DNA of 64,000 nt from an uncultured Phocaeicola sp. (GTDB taxonomy: Bacteria; Bacteroidota; Bacteroidia; Bacteroidales; Bacteroidaceae), in the NCBI GenBank assembly GCA_944320885.1, contig CALUJE010000016.1:1-64000 (forward strand), given 5' to 3'. Shown piece by piece: positions 46,318 through 56,475 of the stretch. The stretch's first letter is position 1. Each line of letters begins with the position of its first letter. The notes beneath the pieces are model-generated. The model did not search any database. It had not been told where the DNA came from and worked only from the letters and a program-made list of their open reading frames with translations. Both the position numbers and the translations under genes were made by a program.

Positions 46318-47529
46318 TCACTTACCTGATTCAGCTTCCAGACCGGTTACTCCCAAACGGGAAACAGCTTTCACACTATAAAGTGCTTTCTGCTTTTTCA
46401 CAATCTTACAACTGTTATGGTACGCTACTGTCATAAAACGTCCGTTGCAATATACCAGATAGGCCACAGCGTCCTTGACAGCTCCCCACGTAAGGGTTTC
46501 TCCCTGAATCTTTACATATGCCGGAGCATCCAGCTTGACACAGAACTTCTGATAGTCAAAGTTTTTTTCGGGATGAAGCTTGGTAAATACATACTCCGGA
46601 GTGAAACGCAAGGCGTCTTCTTCCGATAACTGACGGCTCCACTCCGCACGGCCAGACAAATCTGCCGGTTTACCCTGAGGAGTAAGGCTTCCCCACTCGG
46701 CCATATCGGCTGTAGCTTCTGTCCCGTTCCACTCTTTCCAGCCACGGGCATTGATATGTGTACCCAACGTGCAGTTGATAAAGTATGAAGCCGCATCTTT
46801 TTTCCACGGACGTCCCAGATAATAGCTTCCATCTTTCACATCGGGATTGGCTGTCAGGTTGCACCGGTTAAAAACATATCCATAGTGGAGCATCTTTCCG
46901 TCTGTTCCCGGTTCTGTTGCCGAACATTCGGCAGGAGCGGTAACATATCCGCCTCCGTTCACACTATTAATTGTGCAACGGTCATAATATATCAGTCCGT
47001 CACCATAGATGAAGTCAACCGCTCCCTCTATGAAACAGTCCCGCAAATAGGCACGTGCACCTCCATTGGTGCGCTGGGTATCCTGAAAACCGGTAAACTT
47101 GCAGTTTCTGTATACCTGGCGGTCACCGGCTATGTAATGCGCTTCGGCCTGTCCTACGTCACCTGCCGTATTGGCAACAGTCAGATTCTCCATGTAAAAG
47201 TCATCGCCGTTGCAAAGCATGGTAGTAATATCTCTGAAATTACGGTATCGGCTTTCCTTTCCGCGATTACGGTTATTGGTGATGACCACCCCGTCACGAC
47301 TCTCACCGATAAGGCTGATAGTCTTACCTTTGGACAAGTTTACCCGCTCTTCATATATTCCGTTTTTGATAAATACCAAATGGCGGACACTGTCGGCACT
47401 GCATGCATTGACAGCTTCCTGAAGGGTCTTATAATCACCACTGCCATCGGCCGCCACTACAGTAACTGAATTCTGCGCCTTTAATCCGGCCCCCAACAGA
47501 AAGGCTAGCAACATCAAATGAATCTTCAT
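46318..47529 (-). CDS. Pectinesterase (CE8), secreted
   Basis: About 403 residues from the ATG at 47529, where the signal peptide KIHLMLLAFLLGAGLKAQ begins. CE8 motifs: GSGDYKTLQEAVNA, GFQDTQ (about 147-152), EGAVDFIYG (about 168-176, catalytic Asp) and LGRPWK. It removes methyl groups from pectin, preparing it for polygalacturonase. The C-terminal 60 residues form an extra beta-rich segment. It follows the GH28 gene on the same strand after 83 bp. Confidence 0.93.
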   Translation of the reverse strand: MKIHLMLLAFLLGAGLKAQNSVTVVAADGSGDYKTLQEAVNACSADSVRHLVFIKNGIYEERVNLSKGKTISLIGESRDGVVITNNRNRGKESRYRNFRDITTMLCNGDDFYMENLTVANTAGDVGQAEAHYIAGDRQVYRNCKFTGFQDTQRTNGGARAYLRDCFIEGAVDFIYGDGLIYYDRCTINSVNGGGYVTAPAECSATEPGTDGKMLHYGYVFNRCNLTANPDVKDGSYYLGRPWKKDAASYFINCTLGTHINARGWKEWNGTEATADMAEWGSLTPQGKPADLSGRAEWSRQLSEEDALRFTPEYVFTKLHPEKNFDYQKFCVKLDAPAYVKIQGETLTWGAVKDAVAYLVYCNGRFMTVAYHNSCKIVKKQKALYSVKAVSRLGVTGLEAESGK

Positions 47530-47612
47530 AATCTTAGATTGATTTATACACATAAATTATGCCGGTTCTTAAGCTTCCGAGCTATAAAAACCGGCATATG
47601 TTTAACTATATA

Positions 47613-49190
47613 TTATTCTTGAACAGACGGTTTACAGTTTTTGAAATAGATATTCTCAGACAGTTCTCCGTCAACGTGTTTCAGCACTTTTCCTCCGTTC
47701 ACCCTGAAGCGGATATCCTCAAAATGCAGATTACGGCCGTCTGAAATCTGTATCTTGTTGTCGGCCGACTGCAATACGGCATTCTTCAGTTTCAAACCGT
47801 TCATGTCATTGATAAGTATCAGGTTCTTGCTGTTTGACTCTACATTGCTGATTTCTACATTGCGCGCCGGCGATTCGGGTATACCAGCAACTTTCAGGAA
47901 ATAAGAAGCATTTTCTATAATGACATCTTTTATATGCACATTACGGTATACCGGAGTAAACTCATCCGGCTTCTGCATTTTACGGGTAGCCTGCGAACCG
48001 ACATAAGTACTTGAACCCAACATGTCAAAATGAATGGCCGAAGCCTCAAGATTCATGCGGATACGCTCATAATAAAGGTCTTCACCACCTCCTCCGCGCG
48101 GACGACGGGTCTTGAAACGGAGTCCTACATCCGTTCCCTGAAATACACAGTCATGGGCATATACGTCACGAATCATTCCTGCAGTTTCACTTCCGCAGGT
48201 AATGCCTCCGTGTCCTATCTTGGCCAGGTTATAACGCAGCACAATGTTCTCGGTAGGACGGTTTACACGCATTCCGTCAATGCCACGACCCGACTTGATA
48301 GTAAAGCAGTCGTCACCTGTAGAAAGGGTATTGTATTCTATCAGTACATTCTTGCACGACTCGATGTCCATACCGTCGCCCGTGGGTATGCCTACCGAAT
48401 TGACGGTAACACCGCGTATGATTACATTCTCACAATACACCGGTACGATATTCCAGAATACGGAGCGCTCCAAAGTGACTCCTTCAATGTATACGTTCTT
48501 GCAGTTTATCGGCCCGATAAAGGTGGGCAGAAATACCGAAGTGCCGTCATGCCCGTCATAAATCCGTTCGGTAGCCGGCTTATCGTATGCAATGTATTTG
48601 TCAAAGTCGCCGTAGCCTATGTTCTGCTTCAAAATCTGGCAGTCGCGCTCCGGACCAATCATCCTGCCACGTCCGGTAACGGCAATGTTCTCCTGCCCGT
48701 TGGCATAGATAAAACTGCCCAGTGACATGCCTTCAATGCCCGCACTGCGGGTAAACACTACCGGAAGATAGTCTTTTACATCACCGCTGAAGTGCAACTC
48801 CGCTCCCTCGTCAAGATGCAGGTTTACATTGCTCTTCAGAATAATACGTCCGGTATTCCACACTCCTTCGGGAATAATTACCGTACCTCCACCGCGCTTG
48901 CACACCTCATCAATGGCAGTCTGGATAGCGGTTGTGGCCAACTGGCCTTTTTTTACGCTTTTCTTCTTTATGGTTATGCTGTAATCGGGAAATACCGGCT
49001 TGGTAAGCTGCGGCATATCAAACGGAGCATAAATGGGAGCAATGGTATCGGGCATCTGGGCAGCACCTACCTGATCGGCTGTGGGAATCCGAGCCTCTGT
49101 CTGAGCCTGACTCAATAATGCCGGGAGGCATAAGGCTACACACAGCAAGAATCGCTTCCCTGCATGCAAAGGATGGAGTATTTCTTTCAT
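47613..49190 (-). CDS. Polygalacturonase (GH28), secreted
   Basis: 525 residues with signal peptide (about 1-30, ending LLSQAQ). Beta-helix with GH28 catalytic motifs: GDGMD (271-275), TGDD (291-294), GHGG (326-329) and RFKTRR. It hydrolyses polygalacturonan chains. First gene of a two-gene pectin set with the CE8 esterase. No SusCD or sensor lies beside it, so substrate uptake must be served from elsewhere. Confidence 0.95.
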   Translation of the reverse strand: MKEILHPLHAGKRFLLCVALCLPALLSQAQTEARIPTADQVGAAQMPDTIAPIYAPFDMPQLTKPVFPDYSITIKKKSVKKGQLATTAIQTAIDEVCKRGGGTVIIPEGVWNTGRIILKSNVNLHLDEGAELHFSGDVKDYLPVVFTRSAGIEGMSLGSFIYANGQENIAVTGRGRMIGPERDCQILKQNIGYGDFDKYIAYDKPATERIYDGHDGTSVFLPTFIGPINCKNVYIEGVTLERSVFWNIVPVYCENVIIRGVTVNSVGIPTGDGMDIESCKNVLIEYNTLSTGDDCFTIKSGRGIDGMRVNRPTENIVLRYNLAKIGHGGITCGSETAGMIRDVYAHDCVFQGTDVGLRFKTRRPRGGGGEDLYYERIRMNLEASAIHFDMLGSSTYVGSQATRKMQKPDEFTPVYRNVHIKDVIIENASYFLKVAGIPESPARNVEISNVESNSKNLILINDMNGLKLKNAVLQSADNKIQISDGRNLHFEDIRFRVNGGKVLKHVDGELSENIYFKNCKPSVQE

Positions 49191-49216
49191 ATAATCAGTA
49201 TTTATAGGTTAACTAA

Positions 49217-49233
49217 TATCTTTGTCAAAGATA
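49217..49233 (-). promoter_or_regulatory. Promoter region for the pectin genes, inside a palindrome
   Basis: TATCTTTG-T-CAAAGATA is a 17-bp palindrome whose two arms both read TAnnTTTG. The minus-strand copy (49233-49226) is placed to drive the GH28 gene. A regulator bound to the palindrome would cover the -7 box (inference). Confidence 0.45.
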
Positions 49234-49300
49234 GACAAAAACATCAAGTCACGATAACAAGAGGAGTGAAATTCTCTGAATTATTTATCCCACTGGCTAT

Positions 49301-49340
49301 AAAAAAGCCGGATGTAACCTCACAAGAGATTACATCCGGC
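49301..49340 (-). terminator. Terminator of the leu operon
   Basis: GCCGGATGTAA (49307-49317) pairs perfectly with TTACATCCGGC (49330-49340), followed on the minus strand by six T. Confidence 0.9.
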
Positions 49341-49362
49341 CGGAAATATCATAACAGTCTTA

Positions 49363-50427
49363 TCAGTTGGCAGCATTTATATAATCTACAATCCACTGAC
49401 CGACTTCCTTTGTTCCATAGCGTTCGCCTCCTTCAACCTGAATTTCGGGAGTGCGTACATTGGCATCGAGCGAAGCATCTACAGCGCGGCGTATCAGGGC
49501 GCCTTCGGCTTTCAGGTTAAAATGCTCGAAAAGCATGGCTACCGACAGAATCTGCGCCAACGGATTGGCTATGTTAAGCCCTTTGGCCTGCGGCCATGAA
49601 CCGTGAATGGGTTCAAACACCGGTGTGCTCTCGCCCGTAGAAGCCGAAGGGAGCAATCCCATAGAGCCGCTGATAACAGACCCCTCGTCGGTAAGGATGT
49701 CACCAAACGTATTTTCGGTTACCATTACGTCAAAGAATGTAGGTTCCTGAATCATGCGCATGGCTGCGTTGTCAACATACATGTAGTCGGTGGTCACTTC
49801 GGGATATTGAGGAGCCATCTCCTGCGCTATCTGACGCCACAGTCTTGAAGAAGCGAGCACATTGGCCTTGTCGACTACCGTAAGATGCTTGTTGCGTTTC
49901 ATGGCGTATTCAAATCCTACCTTCAGAATGCGCTCTATCTCCGGACGGGTATACATGTTTGTATCATAAGCCTTGTCGTTATCCTGGTATTTCTCTCCGA
50001 AATACATGCCACCGGTGAGCTCACGGATACAGATGAAATCGGCTCCTTCGACCAGCTCCTTACGCAAGGGTGACTTGTGAAGCAGACACTTGAAGGTCTG
50101 CACCGGGCGGATGTTGGCAAACAGGCCCAACTTCTTACGCATGGCCAGCAGTCCCTGTTCCGGACGTACCTTGGCCGTCGGGTCATTGTCGAACTTCGGG
50201 TCGCCTACTGCCGAAAAGAGTACGGCATCGGCACGCTTGCACACCTCGTATGTGTTCTCAGGGAAAGGGTCGCCTACCTTATCAATGGCATCGGCGCCGC
50301 AAATGGCATATTCATAACTTACCTCATGGCCAAACTTGTTGCACACGGCAGTCATTACGTCTACTCCCACTGCCGATATTTCGGGGCCGATACCGTCACC
50401 GGCCAATACTGCTATCTTCAAATTCAT
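49363..50427 (-). CDS. leuB: 3-isopropylmalate dehydrogenase
   Basis: 354 residues. [15 protein letters not shown] start, substrate segment [36 protein letters not shown] and the NAD-binding HGSWPQAKG region. It oxidises and decarboxylates 3-isopropylmalate to 2-ketoisocaproate; enzymes of this family can also act on 3-methylmalate in the citramalate route to isoleucine. Last gene of the leu operon, closed by a strong terminator. Confidence 0.97.
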   Translation of the reverse strand: MNLKIAVLAGDGIGPEISAVGVDVMTAVCNKFGHEVSYEYAICGADAIDKVGDPFPENTYEVCKRADAVLFSAVGDPKFDNDPTAKVRPEQGLLAMRKKLGLFANIRPVQTFKCLLHKSPLRKELVEGADFICIRELTGGMYFGEKYQDNDKAYDTNMYTRPEIERILKVGFEYAMKRNKHLTVVDKANVLASSRLWRQIAQEMAPQYPEVTTDYMYVDNAAMRMIQEPTFFDVMVTENTFGDILTDEGSVISGSMGLLPSASTGESTPVFEPIHGSWPQAKGLNIANPLAQILSVAMLFEHFNLKAEGALIRRAVDASLDANVRTPEIQVEGGERYGTKEVGQWIVDYINAAN

Positions 50428-50447
50428 ACCTTACTGTCTTTATCTGT

Positions 50448-50657
50448 TTATTTATTTCTTCTTTTTACTTTTGTCAGTCCATAATCCAGTACCACCAATA
50501 TACCTGTGATACCGGCTATACACACCACATGCGCCAACAGGTTGAAATGGTGGAAATCTGTCCGTCCGCTCCATTCACGCAAGGAAATGTCTAAAATGAA
50601 CAGCAACACAAACATCAAAACATAAAACAAAACATTTTTCAAATATACTTTTTTCAT
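50448..50657 (-). CDS. Small membrane protein in the leu operon
   Basis: 69 residues with two membrane helices (about 9-24 and 41-58), a short loop with RTDFHHFN, and a basic C-terminus KVKRRNK. It lies 24 bp after the synthase-like gene and 20 bp before leuB on the same strand, so it is part of the operon. No family recognised. Too small for a carrier alone; function unknown. Confidence 0.65.
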   Translation of the reverse strand: MKKVYLKNVLFYVLMFVLLFILDISLREWSGRTDFHHFNLLAHVVCIAGITGILVVLDYGLTKVKRRNK

Positions 50658-50681
50658 ATCTCAATATCCATTTTTTAAGGT

Positions 50682-52250
50682 TCATTTACTGTATTCCTCC
50701 TCTATAATATTCAGCATCTTCATCGTAGCCTTGATGGCAGCTTCCGTCTGATCGGCGTCAAGTCCGCGCGTACGGAACACCTTGTCGTTGAAGCTCCAGG
50801 TAATAACCGTCTGCACAAATGCATCGGTACGTCCTCCCGGGGGAATGGTTACCGCATAATTGGTCAGCATGGGGAAACGGCGATCTAACTTATCCTTGTA
50901 CACCTTGCGCAAGGCACGTACAAAAGCGTCGTACTGTCCGTCACCGCTGGAGCTTTGCTCATACTCCTTACCGTTGATTTCAATTTTAAGGGTTGCCATC
51001 GGCTTCAAGCCATAGGCCAGATTCACGATATAGCTTTTCAGCTTTACTTTCTCATCCTGAACACCGTGTTTCAACACATCGGTTACGATATACGGCAGGT
51101 CTTCCTGAGTGACAAGTTCTTTCTTGTCGCCCAGCTCGATGATGCGCTCGGTAACCTTACGCATGGATGCCTCGTCGAGCTCCAGCCCCAGGTCTTCGAG
51201 ATTCTTGCGTATATTGGCCTTGCCGCTGGTCTTTCCCAACGCATACTCGCGCTTGCGTCCGAAACGTTCGGGAAGGAGGTCGTTGCAGTAGAGATTGTTC
51301 TTGTTGTCTCCGTCGGCATGCACACCGGCCACCTGCGTAAAGACATTCTCACCCACGATGGGCTTGTTGGCCGGAATGGATATGCCTGAATAAGACTCCA
51401 CGATCCGGCTTACGTTGTTCAACTGCTCCTCGTTGATGCTCGTTATCGCATTGAAATGGTCTTTCAGGATAGCCTGCACACTTGCAAGCGGTGCATTGCC
51501 GGCCCTCTCGCCCAACCCGTTGATGGTAGTGTGCAATCCCTTGGCCCCGCTCAGCACGGCTGCCAACACATTACTCACAGCCAGATCATAGTCATTGTGG
51601 GCATGGAAATCGAAATGCAGATCGGGGTAACGCTTCTTCATCTTACGGAAATACTCGATAACCTGCAACGGATTGAGGATACCCAACGTATCGGGCAGCA
51701 TGAAACGCCGAATGTGAGTATCCAAAAGTCCGTCTATCAACTGAAACACATAATCCGGCGAGTCTTTCATGCCGTTGCTCCAGTCTTCAAGATATACATT
51801 CACCGTGATGCCCATCTCGTCGGCCATCTGCAGCACCGAACGGATGTCGCGGATATGCTCTTCGGGGGTTTTTCCCAACTGCTCACGGCAATGTTTCAAG
51901 GAACCCTTGGTGAGCAGATTGATGACATGCCCTCCAGCCTGCTGAATCCAACGGAGCGATGTTCCGTTATCAACAAACCCAAGCACCTCAACCCTGTCGA
52001 GCATTCCATGCCGAGACGCCCAGTCGCAGATAATGCGTACGGCCTCTAATTCACCTTCCGATACTCTGGCAGAAGCTACCTCAACCCTGTCGACACACAG
52101 TTCTTCGAGCAACAGACGGGTTATCATCAGCTTTTCATGAGGCATGAACGACACGCCGCTGGTCTGCTCACCGTCGCGAAGGGTCGTATCCATGATCTCG
52201 ATGCGTGGCTGATGGGGAATGTATCGGCCGGTGTTATCTGTGTTGCTCAT
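50682..52250 (-). CDS. Second LeuA-like synthase, possibly citramalate synthase
   Basis: 522 residues. HMGL-like barrel with [16 protein letters not shown] and metal-binding [14 protein letters not shown], then the LeuA C-terminal regulatory domain (about 395-515, [15 protein letters not shown]). It is clearly diverged from the LeuA at the head of the operon ([12 protein letters not shown] in place of [12 protein letters not shown]), so it may condense acetyl-CoA with pyruvate to make citramalate. The substrate cannot be decided from sequence. It overlaps leuD by 17 bp. Confidence 0.75.
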   Translation of the reverse strand: MSNTDNTGRYIPHQPRIEIMDTTLRDGEQTSGVSFMPHEKLMITRLLLEELCVDRVEVASARVSEGELEAVRIICDWASRHGMLDRVEVLGFVDNGTSLRWIQQAGGHVINLLTKGSLKHCREQLGKTPEEHIRDIRSVLQMADEMGITVNVYLEDWSNGMKDSPDYVFQLIDGLLDTHIRRFMLPDTLGILNPLQVIEYFRKMKKRYPDLHFDFHAHNDYDLAVSNVLAAVLSGAKGLHTTINGLGERAGNAPLASVQAILKDHFNAITSINEEQLNNVSRIVESYSGISIPANKPIVGENVFTQVAGVHADGDNKNNLYCNDLLPERFGRKREYALGKTSGKANIRKNLEDLGLELDEASMRKVTERIIELGDKKELVTQEDLPYIVTDVLKHGVQDEKVKLKSYIVNLAYGLKPMATLKIEINGKEYEQSSSGDGQYDAFVRALRKVYKDKLDRRFPMLTNYAVTIPPGGRTDAFVQTVITWSFNDKVFRTRGLDADQTEAAIKATMKMLNIIEEEYSK

Positions 52251-52821
52251 AAGCTTCTATCTTATCTTTATTGGCCACCAGGAAATCAATGTCGTCCAAT
52301 CCGTTGATCAGGCAATGTTTCTTATAGGCATTGATTTCAAAATGCTCGCTTCTGCCTGTAGCCTTATTGGTAATGGTCTGATTGGGTAGGTCTACCTCTA
52401 CTTCCATCTTCGGGTCTTTTTCAATGCTGGCAAACAATTCTTTCAGGAACTCTTCGCTGACTACTACCGGAAGAACGAAATTGTTCAGCTCATTGTTCTT
52501 GTGGATGTCGGCAAAGAAACTTGAAACAACAACCCGGAATCCGTAGTCGGCAATGGCCCAGGCAGCATGCTCACGGCTGGAACCGGAACCGAAGTTCTTT
52601 CCGGCGACCAGTACCTGACCGCCATACAGGGGATTGTTCAACACAAAATCCTTGTTCAGCGAACCGTCGGCATTATAACGCCAGTCGCGAAACAGGTTGT
52701 CTCCAAATCCCTCACGTGTAGTGGCTTTCAGAAAGCGTGCGGGGATAATCTGGTCTGTATCGACATTTTCCAACGGAAGAGGCACACATGTGCTGGTTAT
52801 GATATTGAATTTCTGCTTCAT
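52234..52821 (-). CDS. leuD: 3-isopropylmalate dehydratase small subunit
   Basis: 195 residues. [19 protein letters not shown] start, [16 protein letters not shown] substrate-binding motif and [20 protein letters not shown]. With LeuC it isomerises 2-isopropylmalate to 3-isopropylmalate, and could do the same for citramalate. Confidence 0.97.
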   Translation of the reverse strand: MKQKFNIITSTCVPLPLENVDTDQIIPARFLKATTREGFGDNLFRDWRYNADGSLNKDFVLNNPLYGGQVLVAGKNFGSGSSREHAAWAIADYGFRVVVSSFFADIHKNNELNNFVLPVVVSEEFLKELFASIEKDPKMEVEVDLPNQTITNKATGRSEHFEINAYKKHCLINGLDDIDFLVANKDKIEAYEQHR

Positions 52822-52863
52822 AAGATTCTTCTTTCTTTTAATTCTTGGTTATATGGGTTGTTT

Positions 52864-54258
52864 TCATAACAGGTCGCGAGGGTCGGTGATTACTCCGGTA
52901 ACGGCAGCTGCGGCAGCCACAAGCGGACTGGCAAGCAAGGTGCGCGCTCCGGGTCCCTGACGGCCTTCAAAATTGCGGTTGCTGGTCGAAACGGAATACT
53001 TCCCGGCCGGAATCTTGTCATCGTTCATTGCCAGACAGGCCGAACATCCCGGCTGGCGGATTTCGAATCCTGCTTCCGCCAACACCTTGTCGAGCCCTTC
53101 TTCACGTATCTGCGCATCGACCATCCACGAACCGGGCACCAGCCAGGCAACAATATTATCGGCTTTATGACGGCCTTTCACAATGGATGCAAACGCACGG
53201 AAATCTTCAATTCGTCCGTTGGTACATGCTCCCAGGAAAACATAGTCTACTTTCTTGCCCAAGAGCGACTCTCCCGGCTGGAAGCCCATGTAATGCATTG
53301 ATTTCTCAAACGAAGTCTTTTCAACCTCGCTCATTGCTTCTGTTGTGGGAATGCTTTGTGTAATGCCCATTCCCATGCCGGGATTGGTTCCGTAGGTAAT
53401 CATCGGTTCGATATCGGCCGCATCATAACGCACTTCCTTGTCGAATACCGCATCGTCATCACTCTTCAATGTTTTCCAATAAGCCACTGACTTTTCCCAT
53501 TCTTCACCCTTCGGAGCGTATTCACGGCCTTTTATGTATTCAAAGGTAGTTTCGTCGGGAGCAACCATACCTCCGCGTGCTCCCATCTCAATGGAAAGAT
53601 TGCACAAGGTAAGTCTTCCTTCCATGCTCATATTGCGGACTACCTCACCGGCATATTCCACAAAATAACCGGTTGCGCCGCTGGTTGTCATCTTCGACAT
53701 CATGTAAAGTGCCACATCCTTAGGAGTAACGCCCTTGCCCAGCTTTCCGTCAATGGTGATGCGCATGGTTTTCGGACGTGTCTGCAAGATGCATTGCGAA
53801 GCCAGAACCATCTCTACCTCACTGGTTCCGATACCAAAGGCTACGGCTCCCATCGCACCGTGGGTAGAAGTATGCGAATCGCCACAGACAATGGTCATTC
53901 CCGGCAGGGTAAGTCCGCGCTCCGGACCTACTACGTGGATGATTCCATTCTTCGGATTCATCATGCCGAAATGTGTAATTCCGAAATCGGCCGCATTGCG
54001 CGCCAATGCATCGACCTGCTTGCGCGATACAGGGTCCTGGATGGGTTTGTCCTGATCATGAGTCGGTGTATTGTGGTCGGGCATACAGTAGATGTGGCCC
54101 GGACGGAAACATTTCAGCCCGCGTGCACGCAGTCCGTCAAAAGCCTGCGGACTGGTAACCTCATGACAGTAAAGGCGGTCAATGTATAACTGGGTAGGAC
54201 CTTCGTTTATCTGCTGCACCACGTGTGCATCCCATATCTTGTCAAATAATGTATTCAT
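52864..54258 (-). CDS. leuC: 3-isopropylmalate dehydratase large subunit
   Basis: 464 residues, aconitase family. [36 protein letters not shown], and the 4Fe-4S cysteines in [12 protein letters not shown] and [11 protein letters not shown]. Works as a heterodimer with LeuD, whose gene follows after 42 bp. Confidence 0.97.
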   Translation of the reverse strand: MNTLFDKIWDAHVVQQINEGPTQLYIDRLYCHEVTSPQAFDGLRARGLKCFRPGHIYCMPDHNTPTHDQDKPIQDPVSRKQVDALARNAADFGITHFGMMNPKNGIIHVVGPERGLTLPGMTIVCGDSHTSTHGAMGAVAFGIGTSEVEMVLASQCILQTRPKTMRITIDGKLGKGVTPKDVALYMMSKMTTSGATGYFVEYAGEVVRNMSMEGRLTLCNLSIEMGARGGMVAPDETTFEYIKGREYAPKGEEWEKSVAYWKTLKSDDDAVFDKEVRYDAADIEPMITYGTNPGMGMGITQSIPTTEAMSEVEKTSFEKSMHYMGFQPGESLLGKKVDYVFLGACTNGRIEDFRAFASIVKGRHKADNIVAWLVPGSWMVDAQIREEGLDKVLAEAGFEIRQPGCSACLAMNDDKIPAGKYSVSTSNRNFEGRQGPGARTLLASPLVAAAAAVTGVITDPRDLL

Positions 54259-54280
54259 AGATAATTATGCTGATTTATGA

Positions 54281-55777
54281 TTAATGTTTGAACTTATTAA
54301 TACAGTCGATGTATGCCTCGACAGAAGCTGCCACAATATCCGTATTGGCGCCGAAACCGTAATATACGTGTCCGTCATATTCTACCTGCATATGGACTTT
54401 TCCCACATCATCGCTTCCCTTGCTGATGGCCTGAATGGTAAATTCCTTCAATACCATCTGACGGTTTATAATCTTCTTCAATGCCTTGATTGCCGCATCG
54501 ACCGGTCCGTTACCACTGGCTGCCGCCTCAAATTTCTCACCGGCAATGTTCAGGCCCAAACTTGCAACGGAACGTACTCCCACTCCACTGGTAACCTGAA
54601 GATATTCAAGCTTGATGTGATGGTTTTCCGTACGGTCAGCTCCGGCAAGTACCAGTACGTCGTCGTCATTGATTTCTTTCTTCTTGTCGGCCAGCTTCAG
54701 GAATTCTTCATAAACCTTGTCCAGTTTCTCCTGACTCAGGTCAACTCCCAACACGCTCAGTCTGTGTTTCAATGCGGCACGTCCGCTACGGGCAGTAAGC
54801 ACAATGGCATTATCGTCGATACCTACATCCTTCGGGTCAATGATTTCATAAGTCTGCACGTTCTTCAAAACTCCGTCCTGATGGATTCCGGAAGAGTGAG
54901 CAAAGGCATTGCGGCCCACAATGGCCTTGTTGGGCTGCACCGGCATATTCATCAGACTTGATACCATGCGGCTGGTAGGATATATCTTCTGCGTATTGAT
55001 ATTGGTCTGAATATCAATATCGTTATGACATTTTACAATCATGGCGATTTCTTCAAGCGAAGTATTTCCGGCACGTTCGCCGATGCCGTTGATTGTAACC
55101 TCTACCTGACGTGCTCCATTGAGCACACCACTCATTGTATTGGCCGTAGCCATGCCCAAATCGTTATGACAGTGAGTGGAAATGATTGCACGGTCAATGC
55201 CGTCTACATGCTCCATCAGATACTTGATTTTCGCACCGTATTCAGCCGGAAGACAATATCCGGTGGTATCGGGAATATTAACGACAGTGGCTCCGGCCTT
55301 AATCACGGCCTCGACAACGCGGGCCAGATATTCATTGTCGGTACGTCCGGCATCTTCGGCATAGAATTCCACATCGTCGACATAACGACGGGCATACTTC
55401 ACCGCTGCCACCGCACGCTCAATAATTTCCTCGCGAGTAGAATTGAACTTATATTTGATATGAGAATCGGACGTACCGATACCGGTATGAATACGTTTGC
55501 GCTTGGCATATTTCAAAGCTTCGGCTGCTACATCAATGTCTTTCTCAACGGCACGTGTCAATGCACAAATCGTAGGCCATGTAACGGCCTTCGAAATCTC
55601 GACTACCGAATTAAAATCACCGGGACTTGAAACCGGAAATCCCGCTTCAATCACATCTACCCCCAATGCTTCCAACTGACGGGCCACCTGAATCTTTTCT
55701 ACCGTATTTAACTGACACCCCGGCACTTGTTCGCCATCACGAAGAGTTGTATCAAAAATAAAAAGTCTCTCGCTCAT
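54281..55777 (-). CDS. leuA: 2-isopropylmalate synthase
   Basis: 498 residues from [17 protein letters not shown] (55777); an ATG two codons earlier is possible. Metal-binding [30 protein letters not shown] and the C-terminal leucine-binding regulatory domain (about 385-500, [15 protein letters not shown]). It commits 2-ketoisovalerate to leucine and is normally feedback-inhibited by leucine. First structural gene, 36 bp after the attenuator terminator. Confidence 0.96.
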   Translation of the reverse strand: MSERLFIFDTTLRDGEQVPGCQLNTVEKIQVARQLEALGVDVIEAGFPVSSPGDFNSVVEISKAVTWPTICALTRAVEKDIDVAAEALKYAKRKRIHTGIGTSDSHIKYKFNSTREEIIERAVAAVKYARRYVDDVEFYAEDAGRTDNEYLARVVEAVIKAGATVVNIPDTTGYCLPAEYGAKIKYLMEHVDGIDRAIISTHCHNDLGMATANTMSGVLNGARQVEVTINGIGERAGNTSLEEIAMIVKCHNDIDIQTNINTQKIYPTSRMVSSLMNMPVQPNKAIVGRNAFAHSSGIHQDGVLKNVQTYEIIDPKDVGIDDNAIVLTARSGRAALKHRLSVLGVDLSQEKLDKVYEEFLKLADKKKEINDDDVLVLAGADRTENHHIKLEYLQVTSGVGVRSVASLGLNIAGEKFEAAASGNGPVDAAIKALKKIINRQMVLKEFTIQAISKGSDDVGKVHMQVEYDGHVYYGFGANTDIVAASVEAYIDCINKFKH

Positions 55778-55812
55778 ATACATTCGTTTTTAGTTGTTGT
55801 TTTTTGCATAAT

Positions 55813-55847
55813 AAAAAAGCCTTTCACACAAGGAAGTGAGAAAGGCT
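55813..55847 (-). terminator. Attenuator terminator of the leu operon
   Basis: On the minus strand AGCCTTTC (55847-55840) pairs with GAAAGGCT (55825-55818), with CAC/GTG inside, followed by six T (55818-55813). It sits between the leader peptide and leuA, where read-through must be controlled. Its loop-side sequence CTCACTTCC can pair instead with GGAAGTGAG in the leader frame. Confidence 0.85.
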
Positions 55848-55872
55848 CATATATCTGAAAGTTCACATATAC

Positions 55873-55959
55873 TCATGCACGACACTCACTTCCACTTACA
55901 TTACGTAGCAGAATAATAATGCCTAGGCATAGAATATGTATGAACAATGGGTTTATCAT
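55873..55959 (-). CDS. Leader peptide for leu operon attenuation, Leu/Ile-rich
   Basis: 28 codons starting MINPLFIHILC. Ile is at 2, 7, 9, 14, 15 and 16; Leu at 5, 10, 12, 17 and 18; Val at 21: 12 of 28 are branched-chain, five of them consecutive (14-18). Codons 23-25 (55893-55885, GGAAGTGAG) are perfectly complementary over 9 nt to CTCACTTCC in the terminator. A ribosome stalled at codons 14-18 leaves that segment free to block the terminator; one that reaches the TGA at 55873-55875 covers it. This is the logic of amino-acid attenuation. Confidence 0.85.
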   Translation of the reverse strand: MINPLFIHILCLGIIILLRNVSGSECRA

Positions 55960-55995
55960 CTCTTTTATTTTTATAGTTATTTCCTTTCAGCAGTG

Positions 55996-56025
55996 CAAAT
56001 GTAGCAGTTATTTCGTAACGACAAA
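55996..56025 (-). promoter_or_regulatory. Promoter of the leu operon
   Basis: TACATTTG (56003-55996) with TTTG (56025-56022) 18 bp upstream, slightly short of the usual spacing. The start site would be near 55988, giving about 29 nt before the leader ATG. Confidence 0.7.
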
Positions 56026-56260
56026 AAGAATTCGAAACTTTTTTATATTTATTGATTACATTTTATCATATATACAACTTCTTTTATACCATAACGAAAC
56101 TATTTTTAAAGGTTTTATAAACAATTATTGCCACCTGAAAAAGCCATGCGATGACAGGTATGTAACATCGGCTCACAAACAGCTGCAGCATGTTGGAACA
56201 AACCGTACAAAAGGCTCTGAACAACAGCCGCGGAAATTATCTGATACTCAACAGAAAGTT

Positions 56261-56342
56261 TATCCTTAAGCTAAGGATATATATCCCCAGCCTAAGGATA
56301 TGTATCTCCAGTCTAAGGATACATATCCTTAGACTGGAGATA
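56261..56342. repeat. 21-bp-phased TAAGGATA repeats with a 19-bp-arm palindrome
   Basis: TAAGGATA occurs at 56272, 56293 and 56314, exactly 21 bp apart; its complement TATCCTTA is at 56261 and 56324. The segments 56303-56321 and 56324-56342 form perfect 19-bp arms around CA. It lies between the buk terminator and the leu promoter. Spacing of two helical turns suggests protein binding (inference). Confidence 0.8.
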
Positions 56343-56407
56343 AACTTTTTGACGGGAAAATACAGATTATTACAGCCGGACTTCAGATTAATACTTGCCG
56401 GGGAATA

Positions 56408-56440
56408 TAAAAAAAGAAGCTATCCGGTAAAGACAGCTTC
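56408..56440 (-). terminator. Terminator of ptb-buk
   Basis: GAAGCT (56416-56421) pairs with AGCTTC (56435-56440), followed on the minus strand by seven or more T. Confidence 0.8.
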
Positions 56441-56475
56441 TCTTAAACACATATAAAGATATAATGATGACAATT

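Noticed and set aside
54284..55630. Long plus-strand open frames opposite leuA
   Set aside because: They mirror leuA codons, and the leuA protein matches its family along its full length.
56261..56342. CRISPR or coding repeat (LRI-rich peptide)
   Set aside because: Units are 21 bp without spacers, and the surrounding frame has no other coding sign.
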